DNA of 34,953 nucleotides, taken from positions 1 to 34,953 of the forward strand of contig NZ_FNHV01000041.1 in NCBI RefSeq assembly GCF_900103585.1, written 5' to 3'. A program made the translations under genes and the position numbers. Under the pieces are notes generated by a model. It had not been told where the DNA came from. It searched no databases and saw nothing but the letters and a program-made list of their open reading frames with translations. Shown here in pieces: positions 31,772-34,953 of the stretch (within the stretch, counting starts at the first letter, position 1; each line of letters opens with the position of its first letter). This DNA is from Streptomyces sp. cf386 (lineage in GTDB: Bacteria > Actinomycetota > Actinomycetes > Streptomycetales > Streptomycetaceae).

Positions 31772-31811
31772 GGAAACCGATCGGTTTACAGTGACGGAAA
31801 CCGATCGGTTT
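31772..31811 (+). promoter_or_regulatory. Paired AAACCGATCGGTTT operator module, copy 4
   Basis: Perfect palindromes at 31774-31787 and 31798-31811, centres 24 bp apart, spacer TACAGTG. It fills the gap between divergent tetR (31740) and SDR (31816) genes; the right site ends four bases before the first possible SDR start. The module is oriented toward the SDR. Confidence 0.88.
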
Positions 31812-31815
31812 TTCA

Positions 31816-32649
31816 ATGAGTGCGGGAGTCATGATGACGACAGATCGGCCGGTGGCACTCGTGACGGGTGCGTCATCCGGCATCGGGAAGGAAACCGCGC
31901 TCGCACTGGTCGCAGCGGGTTTCGACGTGGTCGGCACAAGCCGGGACACCTCACGCGTCACCCCGCTCGACGGTGTGACGTTCCTCGACCTCGACGTGGC
32001 CGACGACGCCTCGGTCGCCGCGGCGGTCCAGGAGGTGAGCGAGCGGTTCGGGCGGATCGACGTCCTGGTCAACAACGCCGGCGTCGGCTCGATGGGTGCG
32101 GCGGAGGAAACCTCTGTCGAGCAAGCTCAGGCTGTCTTCGACACCAACGTCTTCGGGGTCATGCGCATGGTGACGGAGGTCCTGCCGTACATGCGCGCCC
32201 AGAAACGCGGACGCATCATCAACATCTCGTCCGTACTCGGATTCATGCCCCAGCCGTACATGGCCGTCTACGCCGCCTCCAAGCACGCGATCGAGGGCTA
32301 CTCCGAGTCCCTGGACCACGAGATCCGGGAACACGGCATCCGGTCGCTTCTCGTCGAACCCGCCTACACCAGGACTGGATTCGAGGCCAACAGCGCGAAG
32401 CCGGACGTACCCCTGCACGCCTACGCGAAGCAACGGCAGACCGTCGACCGTGTGTTGGCAGAGGCAGTCAGGGACGGTGACGCACCCGCCGTCGTCGCCA
32501 AGGCGATCGTCGCGGCGGCGACCGACGCCAGCCCGAAGCTGCGCTACACCGCCGGCTCTTTGGCCGGACGCGTGAGCACACTGCGCCGTCTCGTTCCCGC
32601 CCGGGCCTTCGACAAGCAGATCCGCAAGATCAACCGCCTGGCCGGCTGA
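31816..32649 (+). CDS. Short-chain dehydrogenase/reductase
   Basis: A 277-residue classical SDR. TGASSGIG (residues 17-24), NNAG (87-90), catalytic Ser in NISSVLGF, Tyr152 and Lys156 (YAASK) are all present. TSRD after the second strand suggests NADP. The C-terminal extension (residues 190-277) is longer than minimal SDRs and ends with a basic tail, like the oxidoreductases often annotated SDR family with unknown substrates. The start may be ATG 31816 or, with GGGAG just upstream, ATG 31834. It follows a double operator directly and leads an apparent two-gene unit with the NmrA-like gene 103 bp downstream. Confidence 0.9.
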   Translation: MSAGVMMTTDRPVALVTGASSGIGKETALALVAAGFDVVGTSRDTSRVTPLDGVTFLDLDVADDASVAAAVQEVSERFGRIDVLVNNAGVGSMGAAEETSVEQAQAVFDTNVFGVMRMVTEVLPYMRAQKRGRIINISSVLGFMPQPYMAVYAASKHAIEGYSESLDHEIREHGIRSLLVEPAYTRTGFEANSAKPDVPLHAYAKQRQTVDRVLAEAVRDGDAPAVVAKAIVAAATDASPKLRYTAGSLAGRVSTLRRLVPARAFDKQIRKINRLAG

Positions 32650-32752
32650 CGCGCAGGTTCACGCGGAGTCGGCCACCCGGCACGACGGTCACCGCCCACC
32701 GGCCCACCCTTCCGGACAACTGCCCCACCCCAACCAGACAGAGGAAACCTTG

Positions 32753-33727
32753 ATGCCAGAGCGCGATCCCATCCTGATCACCGGTGCCGCCGGCGAGATC
32801 GGTGGTGTGAGCCGGATGATGGTCGACATGCTGCTCGAACAAGGGCACCCCGTTCGCGCGTTCGTACGGCAGGATGATGAACGCGCCTACTCGCTCCGCC
32901 AGGCCGGGGCGGAGGTCTTCGTCGGTGACCTGCTCACCATCGCCGACGTGACCGCCGCGCTGAAGGGCGTCCGGCGCCTCTACTTCAGCATGAGCCTGTC
33001 GCCGTACTACACCGACGCCGTCAGCCTGATGGCCGCGGCGGCGCGGGCCCAGGGCGACATCGAGGTCTTCGTCAACATCTCCGAGTACGAGCAGTCGTTC
33101 ATGACCTTCGACCACATGACCGCGCCGGAGGAGGAGCGGCGCGCGCGGCTCGGCGGAATCGTCGCCGACTGGTCGCCGCAGCAGCGGGCCCACTGGGTCG
33201 CCGAGCGGGTGCTGGAGTGGTCCGGCCTCCCGACGGTCAACATCCAGGCGGGCTTCTTCGTCGAGAACCCCATCATGACCTGGCTGGCCCTCAGCTCACT
33301 GGCCGACGGTGAACTGCGCCTGCCCTTCGCCGACCACCGGCTCGCACCCATCGCCGGTCACGACGTCGCGGAACTGTGCGCGAAGATCCTTGTCGACCCG
33401 GAGCCGCACATCTCCAAGTCCTACGCGCTCACCGGCCCGGAGTTCAAGGACATGCACGGGATCGCGGAGGACTTCGCGGCCGTGCTGGGACGCCCGGTCA
33501 CCTATGTTCCCGAAGACATCGAAACCTGGAACAAGACCTACGTGGACACCCACATGTCCGCGTACCCGCACATCGCGGAGCACCTGAAGACCCTGACCCG
33601 GATCATCGGCCGCGGAGGATACGGCGGCATCACCGGCGAGCTGGAAACCCTGCTCGGACGCCCGGCGAAGACCGTGCGGTGGGCGCTGGAGAACCACCCG
33701 CGCATCCGGAAGCTGGCGGCTGCCTGA
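32753..33727 (+). CDS. NmrA-like NAD(P)-binding protein
   Basis: A 324-residue atypical SDR. The nucleotide-binding loop is ILITGAAGEIGGVSRMMVDM (GAAGEIG at residues 11-17), then VRAFVRQDDERAYSLRQAGA and VFVGDLLTIADVTAALKGVR, a standard NmrA N-terminal domain. Later blocks are GLPTVNIQAGFFVENPIMTW and LPFADHRLAPIAGHDVAELC, which are typical of NmrA/quinone-oxidoreductase-2-like proteins. GAGG stands nine bases before ATG 32753. It has no operator of its own; with no terminator between, it is probably cotranscribed with the SDR. A hairpin follows the stop codon. Redox sensing or reduction of a quinone-like compound is plausible, not shown. Confidence 0.85.
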   Translation: MPERDPILITGAAGEIGGVSRMMVDMLLEQGHPVRAFVRQDDERAYSLRQAGAEVFVGDLLTIADVTAALKGVRRLYFSMSLSPYYTDAVSLMAAAARAQGDIEVFVNISEYEQSFMTFDHMTAPEEERRARLGGIVADWSPQQRAHWVAERVLEWSGLPTVNIQAGFFVENPIMTWLALSSLADGELRLPFADHRLAPIAGHDVAELCAKILVDPEPHISKSYALTGPEFKDMHGIAEDFAAVLGRPVTYVPEDIETWNKTYVDTHMSAYPHIAEHLKTLTRIIGRGGYGGITGELETLLGRPAKTVRWALENHPRIRKLAAA

Positions 33728-33732
33728 GTCTT

Positions 33733-33757
33733 CGGCCGGGCATGGTGCGCCCGGCCG
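33733..33757. terminator. Terminator hairpin after the NmrA-like gene
   Basis: CGGCCGGGC-ATGGTGC-GCCCGGCCG is a perfect 9-bp stem with a 7-base loop starting six bases after the stop codon. It closes the SDR-NmrA unit. Confidence 0.75.
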
Positions 33758-33888
33758 CAGCCCTGACGGTCCTCCGAAGGTCCCGGCGCAGCCCGAACGA
33801 ACGCCGTCAACATTTTGCACGTAGCGCCCACTCTGCACGTACTGCACATCGACATCGTGTCCGATTTGTGGAGGGCGGGCTTCTGAGC

Positions 33889-33984
33889 TGCGGTTTCCTT
33901 CCGTGTGTTTTTGTTGCACATGTTTCCGATGACCCATCATGTCGAGTGCGTCGCGATCCTTGAGTCTACCGAGAAGGGCCACTG
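33889..33984 (+). pseudogene. Orphan 3' end resembling an RNA (uracil-C5) methyltransferase
   Basis: The frame ending at TGA 33982-33984 reads HMFPMTHHVECVAILESTEK just before its last two residues (GH). F-P-x-T-x-H-x-E is the C-terminal signature of TrmA/RlmD-type class I methyltransferases. Only about 25 residues are present; an in-frame TGA at 33889 precedes them and the rest of the gene is absent. A bare 3' end next to an island edge is what site-specific insertion into a gene's end leaves behind. The match rests on a short motif. Confidence 0.4.
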
Positions 33985-33992
33985 ACCTGCGG
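33959..33992. repeat. Right copy of imperfect island-boundary repeat (att-like)
   Basis: GTCTACCG at 33964-33971 and CTGACCTGCGG at 33982-33992, matching 16985-17019 with two small gaps. It covers the stop codon of the orphan methyltransferase-like end. With the left copy it brackets all AAACCGATCGGTTT sites and their genes. Confidence 0.35.
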
Positions 33993-34042
33993 TTTTGCCT
34001 GGTGTGCATTATGTGCGCTGTGGGCGTTACGGGCGATATCTT

Positions 34043-34091
34043 GACGCACGAGCGACGCACGTGACGCACGTCTGACGCACGTCTGACGCAC
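34043..34091. repeat. Array of five GACGCAC repeats
   Basis: GACGCAC starts at 34043, 34054, 34063, 34074 and 34085: spacings 11, 9, 11 and 11 bp, so the copies lie close to one face of the helix. Related TGCACGTA elements occur at 33816 and 33834. Resembles an array bound by a protein such as an integrase, excisionase or replication/partition factor; none is encoded nearby. Confidence 0.6.
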
Positions 34092-34108
34092 ATTCTGATG
34101 AGGCATCA

Positions 34109-34172
34109 GGCGTATGAAAGCCGCCCGTGTCCCCCAGGTTCACCTGGGGGACACGGGCGGCTTTCATACGCC
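34109..34172. terminator. Perfect 31-bp hairpin
   Basis: The arm 34109-34139 is exactly complementary to 34142-34172, with a two-base centre (TC). It begins GGCGTATGAAAGCCGCCCGT and continues through a GTCCCCC run. It is far longer than needed to stop transcription and perfectly conserved, so either a strong two-way terminator or a mobile-element structure. No gene ends next to it. Confidence 0.6.
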
Positions 34173-34270
34173 GGCGAGAGCTTCGGCGCGGACCGCCGTG
34201 GCGGTCGCGGTGTCCGCTGAGCCGGACGTCGTGGGTTCCGTACCGCGTGGTGTTCCGCACCTGAGTTGCG

Positions 34271-34627
34271 ATGGTCCTGTGGCTCTTCATCTACGACAAC
34301 GCCGAGGCCAGATCCGCGGTCGCCGCAGCGATGGACCAGGTCGGCGAACAGCGGTCCCGCATGCTTGCTGAGCAGGACGACGAGCGAGAGGCGACCTGGC
34401 GCGAACGCGCCCTGAACGCTGACGAAGCCCTCAAGGTCGCCCACTACGAGATCCTTGCCCAGCGCATCCGGATTGGCGAGCTCCTTGGCCAGATGCGCGA
34501 CTTGGAAGCCGAGTGGACCGAGGAAGCCATCCAGCGGATCACTACGGAGAACACCAACCTCAAACAAAGAGTCCGCCAGCTCACCGCCGACAACCGCACC
34601 CTCGACGAGCGACTTACAACGGCTAAC
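34271..34627 (+). pseudogene. Coiled-coil protein remnant (DUF6262-like), truncated at both ends
   Basis: Reads LWLFIYDNAEARSAVAAAMD, then a long charged coiled coil: REATWRERALNADEALKVAH, YEILAQRIRIGELLGQMRDL, EEAIQRITTENTNLKQRVRQ and TADNRTLDERLTTAN at 34627. This resembles the C-terminal part of small coiled-coil proteins (DUF6262 type) that accompany Tn554-like site-specific recombinases; the assignment is from memory of the pattern. The N-terminal helix-turn-helix expected before WLFIYDN is missing, and after TTAN the frame leaves protein-like sequence where the IS5-type element begins. So it is probably a mobile-element accessory gene broken by the insertion. Confidence 0.5.
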
Positions 34628-34689
34628 ACAATGAGGTGCATCGGCGCTGATCGCCGTGTCCGAGGCGGTATTTGCGCGTTCGGCCGGTT

Positions 34690-34953
34690 GTGGGGAGATC
34701 ACCGTGGATCGTGTCCGACGAGCTGTGGGACCGCTTGGAGCCGCTGCTGCCTCAGCGTGAGCGGCGCTTTCGGCATCCGGGCCGCAAGCCGTTGCCGGAC
34801 CGCGAAGTGCTCTGCGGGATCCTGTACGTGCTGCACACCGGCATCCAGTGGGAGTACCTGCCGCAAGACCTCGGCTTCGGCTCGGGCATGACCTGCTGGC
34901 GCCGTCTGCGGGACTGGAACGAGGCCGGCGTCTGGCAGCGGCTGCACGAGGTC
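34690..34953 (+). CDS. IS5-family transposase, N-terminal part, cut by window edge
   Basis: From GTG 34690 the frame reads VGRSPWIVSDELWDRLEPLL, then HPGRKPLPDREVLCGILYVL and TGIQWEYLPQDLGFGSGMTC, WRRLRDWNEAGVWQRLHEV to the window end (88 codons). This is the IS5-type N-terminal domain (DUF4096-like), related to but different from the one at the left edge: there the matching stretch is IIYVLVSGCAWRQLPPCFGI. GTG 34711 is an alternative start. The catalytic DDE part is outside. The element appears to have landed in the coiled-coil gene just upstream. Confidence 0.8.
   Translation, partial: MGRSPWIVSDELWDRLEPLLPQRERRFRHPGRKPLPDREVLCGILYVLHTGIQWEYLPQDLGFGSGMTCWRRLRDWNEAGVWQRLHEV

Noticed and set aside
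17000..34000. Natural-product biosynthetic gene cluster
   Set aside because: No polyketide synthase, peptide synthetase, terpene cyclase or RiPP genes are present; oxidoreductases, hydrolases and transporters alone do not make a cluster.
34043..34091. CRISPR array
   Set aside because: The repeat unit is only 7 bp with 2-4 bp between copies; no spacers and no cas genes.
34027..34290. Minus-strand frame with a VRQTCVTCVARASR tail that could be an integrase C-terminus
   Set aside because: The Cys/Val/Thr pattern comes from the GACGCAC repeats and the rest from the hairpin; there is no catalytic Tyr or His-x-x-Arg.

Overview
The window looks like chromosome from a Streptomyces-type actinomycete. 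It is very G+C rich with strong G/C bias at third codon positions, several genes appear to start at or within a few bases of a -10 element (leaderless), and the gene families (F420/LLM oxidoreductase, PobA, many TetR/MarR/LacI regulators, IS5-type transposases) are typical of that group. No rRNA, tRNA or CRISPR array was recognised. All calls come from reading the sequence; no database search was possible.

Left part (about 1 to 16.4 kb): mostly ordinary small metabolic and regulatory units. In order: a transposase cut by the window edge, an ankyrin-repeat protein, a frameshifted relic, an ArsR-like regulator with an LLM oxidoreductase, a small Cys-rich protein, a LysR regulator, a divergent FMN-reductase/TetR pair sharing twin operators, a LacI-type regulator followed by a pobA-aldehyde dehydrogenase operon for aromatic acids, thioredoxin, a disulfide oxidoreductase, peptide deformylase, a PepSY membrane protein, a TPR protein, two overlapping MarR-like genes, and pirin.

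Middle part (about 16.4 to 34 kb): an accessory island. Its left third is a graveyard of broken genes: a deleted SDR, SnoaL-like, LacI-like, and a CocE hydrolase fused to an epimerase tail. The intact genes are two NmrA-like proteins, two SDRs, an alpha/beta hydrolase, a haloalkane-dehalogenase-like hydrolase with an MMPL transporter, a QueG/reductive-dehalogenase-like 4Fe-4S protein coupled to a YhgE/Pip-type membrane protein, and three TetR regulators.

The striking signal is a conserved promoter-operator module. Two copies of the palindrome AAACCGATCGGTTT lie 23-24 bp apart with a conserved TACnGTG spacer. The module occurs four times, each just upstream of and in the same orientation as an oxidoreductase-type gene (17.8, 22.7, 27.9 and 31.8 kb), and two single sites sit by tetR genes (27.1 and 30.6 kb). 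This suggests that scattered transcription units form one locally encoded TetR regulon, plausibly a detoxification or dehalogenation/efflux response; the function is inferred.

Right end (33.7 to 35 kb): mobile-element debris. It holds an orphan 3' end resembling an RNA uracil-C5 methyltransferase, an imperfect repeat of a site at 17.0 kb (possible att scars), a phased GACGCAC array, a perfect 31-bp hairpin, a truncated coiled-coil gene, and the start of another IS5-type transposase.
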